Assembly (NCBI GenBank): GCA_029565395.1
Contig: JAKQOG010000255.1
Span: forward strand, 1 to 33,688
Source of the DNA: Candidatus Hydrogenedentota bacterium
GTDB lineage: Bacteria > Hydrogenedentota > Hydrogenedentia > Hydrogenedentales > CAILVY01
Direction: 5' to 3'
Length of the DNA: 33,688 nt
Positions within the stretch are counted from its first letter, which is position 1. Every line of letters begins with the position of its first letter. Position numbers and translations under genes: made by a program. The notes beneath the pieces were generated by a model, which was not told where the DNA came from, ran no database searches, and was given only the letters and a program-made list of their open reading frames with translations. This document shows, in pieces, positions 1-7,682 of this stretch.

Positions 1-766
1 CATCGAATGTTCCGCGATGAGCATGAAGTATCTCGGCGAGAGTTTTGACATCCATTGCGGCGGCGTTGACAACATGTTTCCGCATCATGAGAATGAAATT
101 GCACAATCGGAATGCGCATCGGGAAAAACCTTTGTCAAGTATTGGCTTCATAATGCGCATCTGGTGGTGGACGGCAAAAAAATGTCCAAAAGCCTGGGTA
201 ACTTTTTCACGTTGCGCGATCTCCTCGCCCGCGGCTCGGACCCGCTCGCCATCCGGTATCTTTTGCTTGCGACGCATTACCGCCAACCCAGCAATTTCAC
301 GTTTGAGGCGCTGGAGGCCGCCACGCAGGCCCTGCGGCGCATCCGCGATTTCCGCATTCGCCTCGGGGAAGCGCGCGGAAACGGCAATGATCTGAAAGAG
401 GTGTGTGCAACGTGTGAAAATGCCTTTATCGAAGCCATGGACGACGATCTCAATATCGCAGCGGCCTTGGGATCTATTTTTGACTTCATCCGTGATGTGA
501 ACAAGCTGATGGATGAGGGCGGCATAGGAGAGGAAGGCGCAAAGAATGCTTTGGCCTTGCTTGACCGTCTGAACGCGGTCACGGGGCTGTTCGCACCGCC
601 TGCGGAGGACAGTGCGCCCCAGGCGGTTCTTGATCTGGTCATGGAACGCCAGCAGGCGCGCCGATCCAAGGATTTCGCCCGCGCCGACGCCATCCGCAAG
701 CAATTGATCGAGGAAGGCTGGGTTATCGAAGACACCGCCGACGGCCCCCGTGTAAAAAAGGCATAA
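1..766 (+). CDS. cysS: cysteinyl-tRNA synthetase, 3' part (5' end outside window)
   Basis: This is the C-terminal half or so of cysteinyl-tRNA synthetase, which charges tRNA-Cys in the cytoplasm. The reading frame is open from the window edge and begins inside the conserved block I-E-C-S-A-M-S-M, so the ATG at 17 is internal and not a start. The zinc ligands expected in the family are visible: the Cys of IECS, then the His and Glu of F-P-H-H-E-N-E. The class I signature follows as GKKMSKSLGN. The tail is the helical anticodon-binding (DALR-type) region, ending in the usual basic cluster (ARADAIRKQL, then PRVKKA). The stop is TAA at 764-766. The gene converges on the reverse-strand GH89 gene, with an A/T-rich hairpin between them. 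Confidence 0.97.
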   Translation, partial: IECSAMSMKYLGESFDIHCGGVDNMFPHHENEIAQSECASGKTFVKYWLHNAHLVVDGKKMSKSLGNFFTLRDLLARGSDPLAIRYLLLATHYRQPSNFTFEALEAATQALRRIRDFRIRLGEARGNGNDLKEVCATCENAFIEAMDDDLNIAAALGSIFDFIRDVNKLMDEGGIGEEGAKNALALLDRLNAVTGLFAPPAEDSAPQAVLDLVMERQQARRSKDFARADAIRKQLIEEGWVIEDTADGPRVKKA

Positions 767-781
767 GATTATTTATTGTTT

Positions 782-811
782 CTTCTTTCTTTTCACGAGA
801 AAAGAAAGAAG
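782..811. terminator. hairpin between convergent cysS and GH89 genes
   Basis: A perfect 13-bp stem (CTTCTTTCTTTTC paired with GAAAAGAAAGAAG) with a 4-nt loop lies in the 64-bp gap between two convergent stop codons. The stem is A/T-rich and has no clean U-tract on either side, so it is at best a weak bidirectional terminator. Confidence 0.4.
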
Positions 812-830
812 GAAAGAAAAGCGAAGATTT

Positions 831-3017
831 TCACTTGTTGATAACCGGAAAGTATTTTTCAAACAGCCGTTGCGCCACCTCTGCCGCATCGCCTTGGGGG
901 CCGGCGGGATAATTTTTCATTTCGCGGGTCCATTTATTTTCCCATGCGCTGATGTCCTGTTCGAAGGCTTTTTCGTCCAAAGGTTTGTTTTCCGCAAGAG
1001 ATGCTTTTAATCGATCAATGAATTGCGCCCAGCGCGCGCGGTAGAAATCCTTGATGAGTCCCGCCCATTGCTTGCTGGCGTAATCGTGCAAGATGCTATC
1101 CTGCGGACCCCAGAGGGTGATTTGGTTGCGTGCATTCCAGGAATAATGGGCGCGTTCTTCATCGTTGTCCGCCCAGCGCATTGCGTGATCAAGCCAAACA
1201 CCCAGGAGAAATTCGCAGCGGGTGGCAAGGAGTTCATCCATGTCATCGAAGAGCGCAAGAAAACGATTTGCGGCGTCCGTTAGTTTCGCCGGATCTTTGG
1301 CTTGATAGGCGGCTACTACTTCACCATGTAAAGTGAATGCATAATTGCTGAGCACTTGCCGGGTACTATGAACGAGATCGTAGCGATACGTGTCCGTTTC
1401 GCCCAATGCCTCTTTGGCGTCCAGCAATTGCTTCCACGCTTCCACCAATTTTTCCGGATCATACGGGCGTTCGGCATTATTCCATGAAAAGCTTGCAAGC
1501 AGCGGGGGGCGTCCACAGATTACAGCGCCGGTTTGTCCCGGGGTGCGATAGACTGTTTCCAACAGGTTTCGCCATGCCGCGGCGGCGTGTTCATCGGCTC
1601 GGCCGTAGCGCCGCGCAGCATACCCGGCAATCCACTCCTTGAGATCCAGGGTTCGCGGATTCCACATCAATTCACTCATTAGATCATAGACGACGGGATT
1701 CTGTCCAAGCCCTTCCATGATATACCCAGCGCCGCGAAGCTTCCCGCGATCCGCGCTTTGCAATGCGCTTGGGAGCCCTTCCGCGATCTGTGGTAGGCCG
1801 CTGTGCAAGCTCACTTGGTTTCCAAAACTTTGGATGATGCACCAGATCCAGGGCTTTCCGTAAAACGATTCGGTGATTTTCCAGGCTGGCTGCGATTCGC
1901 AAAAGAGGTCAAGCATGATAAGACGGTCTTCAGGCACGGCTCCCAATAGTGCTTTGGCCTGCGGGGGCTTCCAGAAATTCGGATTGTTGACGAAGAGCCA
2001 GCCCTGCATCACCCAGATGGCTTCCGGGTCACCTGCTTTCATGGCGCTGTATACGGCTTTCCCCATGCGCTCCAGAAATGCCGGATCATTGCTCGGCGGG
2101 CTCATCTCGATGAAGGTATCGGAGGCATATAAATGATCTGTGCCGAATTGACGCGTCTGCTCTTCGACAAACAACTTGCCGACGCGCTCAAACAGAGGAT
2201 CAGCCGGATCCAGGAAAACAGTTCCTGGAAAACCGCACCAAGAGGGCAATTGCTGGAAGGCCGCGTCCGGGAATTTCTGCTTAAGGGCGGCGGGCACATG
2301 CCCCGTGAATCCCTGCAATACCGGCGTCATACCCAGGGCGCGTTCCCGCGCCAGAATCTTCTTTTCAAGTTCGGCATGGCGTTGAATCCATGAATCACTC
2401 AGCGGCCCGGCCCAGTTGTCGATGCATCCCATCCATCCGAAGGGCAGATAGGCGGGGCCTACGAAGAAATTTTGGAGGTCTGCATCGGCCAGGCCAAGTT
2501 GATGGCCCACTTCCTGCCAGACGGATTCCTGACCGGTGACAGCGAGCGGCATGTTGATTCCATTCAGGGCCATCCAATCGATGGCGCGCTCCCACTCCGG
2601 CCAATCCCACCAGGCCATGGAATAGCTGAAACAGCAATAGTTGAAGCAATAGCGGTATTTAAAAGGCGAGACGATACGGACTTTTTGGGGCACGGCGGGC
2701 AGCGGATTGGGCAAAGTAAGCTGATCGCCCCAGAACACGGAAATACTGGCGTTGCAGTAGTCCTTGAGATACTGATTGAGCGCCGAGGCCACGGCCACGG
2801 CATTGGAGCCGCGCAGCACCACCTTGTCCCCGGCGCTTTCGATCTCGAAAACATCCTGGTCTTTCTCTTGCGGCAATTGTTCTATCTGGAAGGCGGCAGC
2901 GTGTTCCGGCAAGAGGCGTTTTACAAGTTCCACTGCATGATCCCCTGTTGAAGCATTGCCGGGAAAACATGCCGTGATCGGGAAGAGCAGTGTGCACAGC
3001 CATATTCGTGTTTTCAT
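831..3017 (-). CDS. GH89 alpha-N-acetylglucosaminidase (NAGLU-like), predicted lipoprotein
   Basis: A 728-residue protein of glycoside hydrolase family 89, whose members release terminal alpha-linked N-acetylglucosamine, for example from heparan sulfate or mucin-type glycans. The N-terminus is a signal sequence ending in I-T-A-C (Cys17), a plausible lipobox, so the enzyme is probably anchored in an envelope membrane. A small N-terminal domain (about 22-110) is followed by the catalytic barrel, which starts with the diagnostic block Y-C-F-N-Y-C-C-F-S-Y-S-M-A-W-W-D-W-P-E-W at about 123-142. By analogy with human NAGLU (Glu316 and Glu446) the two catalytic glutamates should be Glu304 (in ASDTFIEMSPPSNDP) and Glu435 (in GYIMEGLGQN). 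Length is normal for the family. It lies 44 bp downstream of ftsY on the same strand and may be read from the ftsY promoter. The spacer has only a short GGGCCG/CGGCCC hairpin without a U-tract (3037-3053). Confidence 0.93.
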   Translation of the reverse strand: MKTRIWLCTLLFPITACFPGNASTGDHAVELVKRLLPEHAAAFQIEQLPQEKDQDVFEIESAGDKVVLRGSNAVAVASALNQYLKDYCNASISVFWGDQLTLPNPLPAVPQKVRIVSPFKYRYCFNYCCFSYSMAWWDWPEWERAIDWMALNGINMPLAVTGQESVWQEVGHQLGLADADLQNFFVGPAYLPFGWMGCIDNWAGPLSDSWIQRHAELEKKILARERALGMTPVLQGFTGHVPAALKQKFPDAAFQQLPSWCGFPGTVFLDPADPLFERVGKLFVEEQTRQFGTDHLYASDTFIEMSPPSNDPAFLERMGKAVYSAMKAGDPEAIWVMQGWLFVNNPNFWKPPQAKALLGAVPEDRLIMLDLFCESQPAWKITESFYGKPWIWCIIQSFGNQVSLHSGLPQIAEGLPSALQSADRGKLRGAGYIMEGLGQNPVVYDLMSELMWNPRTLDLKEWIAGYAARRYGRADEHAAAAWRNLLETVYRTPGQTGAVICGRPPLLASFSWNNAERPYDPEKLVEAWKQLLDAKEALGETDTYRYDLVHSTRQVLSNYAFTLHGEVVAAYQAKDPAKLTDAANRFLALFDDMDELLATRCEFLLGVWLDHAMRWADNDEERAHYSWNARNQITLWGPQDSILHDYASKQWAGLIKDFYRARWAQFIDRLKASLAENKPLDEKAFEQDISAWENKWTREMKNYPAGPQGDAAEVAQRLFEKYFPVINK

Positions 3018-3061
3018 ATCACGCCCGCCTGGTGTTGGGCCGAATACCGGCCCGGTTTCAC

Positions 3062-3985
3062 TTATTCAAACAGCGCGTTGATGAATTCCCGCGCATCAAA
3101 TGGTTGCAGATCGTCCAGGGTTTCCCCCACGCCAATGAGTTTAATCGGAATGCCCAGTTCCTTCTGAATGGCGACAATCATGCCGCCCTTCGCCGTGCCG
3201 TCCAGCTTAGTTAGCACGATGCCGGTCACCGTCAGGGCATCGGTGAACAGGCGCGCCTGTTGCAGGCCGTTCTGGCCGGTGGTGGCATCGAGCACGAGAA
3301 GCACTTCATGCGGTGCGTCCGGCAGCCGCTTCCGAATCACCCGTTGGATCTTTTTCAACTCCTCCATGAGATTCACCTTCGTGTGGAGGCGGCCGGCGGT
3401 ATCGATCAGGAGATTGTCCGTGCCGCGCGCAATGGCGGCGTCCGTGGCGTCATACGCCACCGAAGCGGGATCGGCCCCTTCCTTGTGGCGGATGAGATCC
3501 GCGCCGGAACGTTCGCTCCAGATGGCGAGTTGTTCCGCCGCGGCGGCCCGGAAAGTATCCGCGGCTCCCAGCAACACCGACTTTCCTTCCGCCCTCAATT
3601 TCGCGGCCAGTTTCCCGGCGGTAGTCGTTTTTCCCGAACCATTCACGCCGGTGATTAGCGTGACATGCGGCTTTTCCGGCGCGGTCCAATGCAGCGCGTG
3701 ATCGCCCGGCTCCAGAAGACGGATCATTTCTTCCTTAAGCGCCGCATAAATATCTTCCGGGGTGGACAGGCCCTTCTCCCGCGCCATTTTCTTCATGTCC
3801 TCAATAATGCTCATTGTGGTATCAACGCCAACATCGGCCTCGATAAGAATTTCTTCCAATTGGTCGAGAATATCCGCATCAATCGCTACGCGCCCGGAGA
3901 AAATACGTTGCACATTCCCCACCAGGTTGTCGCGCGTTTTGCTTAACCGCTCCTTCAGTTTTCCGAAAAATCCATTCTCCGCCAT
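3062..3985 (-). CDS. ftsY: signal recognition particle receptor FtsY (SRP GTPase)
   Basis: FtsY docks SRP-ribosome complexes at the inner membrane for co-translational insertion of membrane proteins. The 307-residue sequence has a short helical N domain (about 1-95) and a complete G domain: P-loop GVNGSGKTT at 113-121, DTFRAAAAEQL at 143-153, DTAGR at 195-199 and TKLDGTAKGG at 259-268. It ends with the family tail GVGETLDDLQPFDAREFI. The long acidic A domain of E. coli FtsY is absent, as in many bacteria; the start MAENGFFGKLKERLSKTR fits the amphipathic membrane-targeting helix of short FtsYs. A good sigma-70-type promoter lies 34 bp upstream. GH89 follows in the same direction. Confidence 0.97.
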   Translation of the reverse strand: MAENGFFGKLKERLSKTRDNLVGNVQRIFSGRVAIDADILDQLEEILIEADVGVDTTMSIIEDMKKMAREKGLSTPEDIYAALKEEMIRLLEPGDHALHWTAPEKPHVTLITGVNGSGKTTTAGKLAAKLRAEGKSVLLGAADTFRAAAAEQLAIWSERSGADLIRHKEGADPASVAYDATDAAIARGTDNLLIDTAGRLHTKVNLMEELKKIQRVIRKRLPDAPHEVLLVLDATTGQNGLQQARLFTDALTVTGIVLTKLDGTAKGGMIVAIQKELGIPIKLIGVGETLDDLQPFDAREFINALFE

Positions 3986-4018
3986 TTCCGAACTCCATTA
4001 TTTTGTCAGAAACCACGG

Positions 4019-4047
4019 ATTGTAGAACGCTGCGTAACAATTATCAA
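4019..4047 (-). promoter_or_regulatory. sigma-70-type promoter for ftsY
   Basis: Read on the reverse strand: TTGATA (4047-4042), 17-nt spacer, TACAAT (4024-4019). The predicted start of transcription is about 25-30 nt upstream of the ftsY ATG at 3985. Spacing is ideal and both boxes are near consensus. Confidence 0.65.
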
Positions 4048-4134
4048 TTTGTGATGCGCTGCAGGGGATGAGAATCGTGGTTTGTGGGGGAATTTCGAGA
4101 TTGCGGATTGACGAATGAGACCTATACGATCAAA

Positions 4135-4183
4135 GGCAGGACGAATTTCTTCGGAAAAATGATGGAAGTTGATAGATAGTAGT
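4135..4183 (+). repeat. 49-bp direct repeat, left copy
   Basis: This block, containing acgaatttcttcg and gatggaagttgatagatag, matches 7607-7655 at 47 of 49 positions in the same orientation. The two copies start 3472 bp apart and the TIR/NB-ARC/TPR gene is the only gene between them. Confidence 0.9.
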
Positions 4184-4238
4184 TGGCTAACGGCCAATCC
4201 CCCCCTTGTTTCCCAGACCCAGTTCAGTTCCCCGTTTG

Positions 4239-4266
4239 CCATTTCGCATTTTCCGTTTCGCATTTC
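4239..4266. repeat. degenerate heptanucleotide repeat, four units
   Basis: Four 7-nt units CCATTTC, GCATTTT, CCGTTTC, GCATTTC. On the reverse strand they read as GAAATGC-like heptads, similar to the GGAATGC heptads at 7481-7501 on the other side of the TIR gene. Confidence 0.6.
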
Positions 4267-4290
4267 CTGCCCCCTTTTCGTTTCTGGCTA

Positions 4291-4318
4291 CAGACTCCAG
4301 ACTATAGACTACAGACTC
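4291..4318. repeat. heptanucleotide repeat, four units, containing the TIR gene stop codon
   Basis: Four 7-nt units CAGACTC, CAGACTA, TAGACTA, CAGACTC. The reverse-strand stop codon of the TIR/NB-ARC/TPR gene (4309-4311) and its last two codons lie within this run. Confidence 0.7.
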
Positions 4319-7300
4319 TCCCGGGCAATTTCCGCTTCCAGAAGTTCAAGATTTTCGCGCGCGGTGCAGGTATTGGGATGATCGGGACCCAGACTGGCCT
4401 CGAAAATTTGCATGGCGCGACGCATGAGGGGTTCGGCGTCGGCCAGCCGGTGGGTGTCCTGAAACAATTGTGCCAGGTTGTTGAGGCAGGAGGCAACATT
4501 GGGATGCTCTGGACCTAATGAATTCTCCCAGATTTTCAAGGCGCGGCGCATGAGGGGTTCGGCCTCGGCCAGCCGGTGGGTATCCTGGAGCAATTGGGCT
4601 AGGTTGTTGAGGTCTCTGGCGACATTGGGATGGTCCGGGCCGAAGGAGTTTTCGTCAATGTCCAAGGCGCGTCGCATGAGGGGTTCGGCCTCGGTGAGCC
4701 GGTTGGTGGCCTGGAGCAACTGGGCCAGGTTGTTGAGGTCTCTGGCGACATCGGGATGGTCCAGGCCGAAGGATTTTTCATCGATATCCAAGGCGCGCTT
4801 CATGAGGCGCTCGGCCTCGGCCAGCCGGTTGGTGGCCTGGAGCAACTGGGCCAGGTTGTTGAGGTCTCTGGCAACAGAGGGATGGTCCGGGCCGAAGGAC
4901 TTTTCATCGATATCCAAGGCGCGGCGCATGAGGGGTTCGGCCTCGAGGAGCCGGTTGGTGGCCTGGAGCAACTGGGCCAGGTTGTTGAGGTCTCTGGCGA
5001 CATCGGGATGGTCCGGGCCGAAGGAGTTTTCGTCGATTTCCAAGGCGCGTTTCATGAGGGGTTCCGCCTCTTCCAGCCGGTTGGTGGCCTGGAGCAACTG
5101 GGCCAGGTTGTTGAGGTCTCTGGCGACATCGGGATGGTCCGGGCCAAGGGAGTTTTCGTCGATTTCCAAGGCGCGGCGCATGAGGGGTTCGGCGTCGGTG
5201 AGCCGGTTGGTGGCCTGGAGCAACTGGGCCAGGTTGTTGAGGCAAGTGGCAACTATAGGATGTTCTGGACCTAATGGATTCTCCCAGATTTCCAAGGCGC
5301 GTCGCATGAGGGGTTCGGCCTCGGCCAGCCGGTTGGTGTTCCAGAGTAATCCGGCCAGGTTGTTGAGGTCTCTGGCGACATCGGGATGGTCCGGGCCGAA
5401 GGAGTTTTCGTCGATTTCCAAGGCGCGTTTCATGAGGGGTTCCGCCTCTTCCAGCCGGTTTGTGGCCTGGAGCAACTGGGCCAGGTTGTTGAGGTATGCG
5501 GCAACGTCGGGATGCTCTTGACCGAAGGAAGTATCCATAATTTTCAGAGCGCGACGCATGAGGGGTTCGGCCTCGACATAAAGGGCTTTAGCCAAAAGAT
5601 AATTACCAAGCCCACCCATCAATCGAGCGGTGGGTTCGGATATACCTAGGGTATCGGCTTGGGCGGTGATTGTTAATGCATGGGGATGAAGCTGATTCAT
5701 CACCGGCCATGTCCGGACATCGAAAGTTTCAAAAGGGGTTGCTGTATCTACGAGAGTAAGGGCAATTTGTATCCATTTAGGATGGGAATCGTTGGGGAGA
5801 CGGGATCGGACGACTTCCTGGACCAGGCGGTGGATGGAGAAGGCATTGTTTTCTTCGGGGGTGATAAGGGAGTAGGTATAGAGACCAGCCAGGGCTTCGG
5901 TTACATTGAATGGGATTTGAGGGGATGACTTCTTTTTCTTCTTTCCGGTTCCTTGTACCCCATCCAAGGCTTCTTGCAGATGGTCTTCTTGTCCTTCAAA
6001 GAGGAATTCGGGGATGGGGTTAGGGGCAAGGAAGGCGCAGATATTCAATAAGACGCGGGCCTGCGGGGTGAGTTGATCGAAGCTGGCTTGCCAAGTGAAA
6101 GCCAGGGAAAAGGGATATTCGGTTTGGAGCTTATCGTGCCATTCAAGGATAGATTTGCGTTCAGTTTCCCAGAGTTCGAGATAGCGTTCAAAGCTCCAAT
6201 GCCGGCTGTTGATATAGGCAGCGGCCAATTCGAGTGCGAGGGGAAGTCCGCCGAGATTTTTGGCGAGTTCTTCGGCGCGTAGTTGATCCTCCGGGGATTT
6301 TGTGCGGTCGTGATCGGTGCGTTCGAGGAGGTAGGCGGCGGCATCCTCGATGGCGAGAATGTCGAGTTCATGGCGATTCACGGAAGGCGACCAGTGTGCG
6401 CGGCGGGTGGTGATGAGGACACAGCCGTTATTCAGCCGGGGCAGGAGTGGCAGCACGGCGGCCGCGGCGGCTTCGGCGTCCACGTTATCGAGAATGAGGA
6501 GCCAGCCGGTATTCGTTTCAAGCCAGTGCAGGACGGCGGCGGTTTTGACGGGCTCTTCGCGGGCGTCGCGTTCCGGGAGATGTAAGAGATCGGCCAGTGC
6601 GGCGAGGCTGGCATGTACGGCCGCCGGGGCATCCGCGCGGACGAATAGCAGGGCGGTGTATTCGCGGGCGTAGCGGTAGGCGTATTCGACGGCGAGGCGG
6701 GTCTTCCCGATGCCGCCGAGCCCGTGGATGGCCTGTTTCTGAACCACGGCGGTGGTTTTGTTTTGGGTGAGGGAAGCGTGGAGTGTTGCGAGAGCATCCT
6801 CGCGGCCTTTGAACAGATCGCCGAGGGAGTCCAGAGGGAGGTTGTGGAGGGGGAGATGGCCCGTTGTTTTCAGAGTTCCGTCTTTATGCAAAGAAGGGGT
6901 TGCGTTTAAGTTTTCAAGGACCTTTCTACCAAGTTCTTTGAAGATGGTTCTTTGTTCAGGCTCTGAGAGTCTTTCAAGAGGTGTAGTTAGAGGATGGACG
7001 GCTTGACGTTCTTCAAGTTCTTTAATAGTTTCCCACATACATTCACGGATTAGTACCCATAGAATAACCACGCCATCGTTTGTTGCGGCTTGCAGTAACG
7101 GGTGAAGTTCGTGTTCCACGATGAAATTAGAGGCGAGGAAGTTGTCGCTGACCAGAAACACGGCGACTTTTGCAGAGTTGAGGGCATCATTGATTTCATC
7201 CCGCCAGAGGGCGCCTGGTGAAATCTGTGTGTCTTCCCAGATCGATACATTGTGGTTTCGTTGGATGGGCGCCAACATCGTCTTCAGTGCATCGAGGTAT

Positions 7301-7350
7301 TGCTTATCCTTGTGGCTGTAACTGATAAATACCGAATCACGAGAGGACAT
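4309..7350 (-). CDS. TIR / NB-ARC / TPR protein (bacterial NLR-like, putative defence ATPase)
   Basis: A 1013-residue STAND ATPase with plant-NLR-like order. Residues about 5-145 are a TIR-family domain: SVFISYSHKDKQYLD at the start, and S-D-N-F-L-A-S-N-F-I-V-E-H-E-L at 68-82, where the expected NADase glutamate lies. NB-ARC follows: P-loop GLGGIGKT 210-217, Walker B LLILDNVD 284-291, sensor TTRR 314-317, GLPL 368-371. A winged-helix-like segment (about 430-560) leads into about ten 42-residue kinesin-light-chain-type TPRs (about 583-1005). I start at 7350 because GAGAAAGGGGATG precedes this ATG at good spacing; an upstream in-frame extension to 7434 lacks domain character. It stands alone between direct repeats. 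By family analogy, an infection signal sensed by the TPRs would oligomerise the ATPase and activate TIR NAD+ cleavage. The architecture is seen; the defence role is inferred. Confidence 0.9.
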   Translation of the reverse strand: MSSRDSVFISYSHKDKQYLDALKTMLAPIQRNHNVSIWEDTQISPGALWRDEINDALNSAKVAVFLVSDNFLASNFIVEHELHPLLQAATNDGVVILWVLIRECMWETIKELEERQAVHPLTTPLERLSEPEQRTIFKELGRKVLENLNATPSLHKDGTLKTTGHLPLHNLPLDSLGDLFKGREDALATLHASLTQNKTTAVVQKQAIHGLGGIGKTRLAVEYAYRYAREYTALLFVRADAPAAVHASLAALADLLHLPERDAREEPVKTAAVLHWLETNTGWLLILDNVDAEAAAAAVLPLLPRLNNGCVLITTRRAHWSPSVNRHELDILAIEDAAAYLLERTDHDRTKSPEDQLRAEELAKNLGGLPLALELAAAYINSRHWSFERYLELWETERKSILEWHDKLQTEYPFSLAFTWQASFDQLTPQARVLLNICAFLAPNPIPEFLFEGQEDHLQEALDGVQGTGKKKKKSSPQIPFNVTEALAGLYTYSLITPEENNAFSIHRLVQEVVRSRLPNDSHPKWIQIALTLVDTATPFETFDVRTWPVMNQLHPHALTITAQADTLGISEPTARLMGGLGNYLLAKALYVEAEPLMRRALKIMDTSFGQEHPDVAAYLNNLAQLLQATNRLEEAEPLMKRALEIDENSFGPDHPDVARDLNNLAGLLWNTNRLAEAEPLMRRALEIWENPLGPEHPIVATCLNNLAQLLQATNRLTDAEPLMRRALEIDENSLGPDHPDVARDLNNLAQLLQATNRLEEAEPLMKRALEIDENSFGPDHPDVARDLNNLAQLLQATNRLLEAEPLMRRALDIDEKSFGPDHPSVARDLNNLAQLLQATNRLAEAERLMKRALDIDEKSFGLDHPDVARDLNNLAQLLQATNRLTEAEPLMRRALDIDENSFGPDHPNVARDLNNLAQLLQDTHRLAEAEPLMRRALKIWENSLGPEHPNVASCLNNLAQLFQDTHRLADAEPLMRRAMQIFEASLGPDHPNTCTARENLELLEAEIARESL
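4330..5590 (-). repeat. 126-bp tandem repeats encoding ten TPR units
   Basis: About ten direct repeats with a 126-bp period encode 42-residue TPR units (EAEPLMRRALEI then GPDHPDVARDLNNLAQLLQ). The central units are nearly identical at nucleotide level, for example the recurrent ccaggttgttgaggtctctgg, while terminal units are more divergent. This points to recent expansion or gene conversion. Confidence 0.9.
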
Positions 7351-7480
7351 GAAGCATCCCCTTTCTCCGTTATGCCGTTGTCCCTTGCCTATCCGCCGAG
7401 AAAGCCCTCCTGTTGCTGCACCTCGGAGAGGCACCCGGCGGAGGTTCCATCATAGACCAGGAATTGGGGGAGAATCCAAT

Positions 7481-7501
7481 GGAATGGGGAATGCGGAATA
7501 G
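7481..7501. repeat. heptanucleotide repeat, three units
   Basis: GGAATGG, GGAATGC, GGAATAG in tandem, followed by a degenerate GGAGGAATGGG. It resembles the reverse complement of the heptads at 4239-4266. Confidence 0.6.
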
Positions 7502-7566
7502 GGAGGAATGGGCGAAAGGACACAAAGGAGCCAGAGCGGCGAAGCCGCAACCAAAAACGGGGCTTT

Positions 7567-7591
7567 CAGCTATCAGCGGTCAGCTATCAGC
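7567..7591. repeat. heptanucleotide repeat, three and a half units
   Basis: CAGCTAT, CAGCGGT, CAGCTAT, CAGC in tandem. Same period as the CAGACTN heptads at 4291-4318. Confidence 0.65.
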
Positions 7592-7606
7592 AAAAACAAT
7601 AGTACC

Positions 7607-7655
7607 GGCAGAACGAATTTCTTCGAAAAAATGATGGAAGTTGATAGATAGTAGT
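7607..7655 (+). repeat. 49-bp direct repeat, right copy
   Basis: It matches 4135-4183 with two mismatches and the same orientation. It ends 27 bp before the stop codon of priA. Confidence 0.9.
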
Positions 7656-7682
7656 ATAAAGGACGAAAAGGATTGTGGGGGA

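Larger units (their letters stand above)
3986..4308. other. 323-bp spacer between ftsY and the TIR gene
   Basis: No coding sequence is convincing here. The spacer holds the ftsY promoter (4019-4047), one copy of a 49-bp direct repeat whose partner lies beyond the TIR gene (4135-4183), and two runs of heptanucleotide repeats (4239-4266 and 4291-4318). Confidence 0.7.
7351..7682. other. 332-bp spacer between priA and the TIR gene
   Basis: No convincing gene. The spacer carries heptad repeats at 7481-7501 and 7567-7591 and the right copy of the 49-bp direct repeat at 7607-7655. No strong promoter for the TIR gene was recognised. Confidence 0.6.

Noticed and set aside
3037..3053. GGGCCG/CGGCCC hairpin between ftsY and the GH89 gene as a terminator
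   Set aside because: The stem is only 6 bp and has no U-tract on the reverse strand; co-transcription is at least as likely.
4478..5521. 347-residue forward frame with regular Ser/Arg repeats
   Set aside because: It is an antisense reading of the 126-bp TPR repeats; the TIR/NB-ARC/TPR gene on the reverse strand explains the region.
4330..5590. Regular 126-bp repeats considered as a CRISPR or satellite array
   Set aside because: There are no unique spacers, and the period equals 42 codons of an in-frame TPR.
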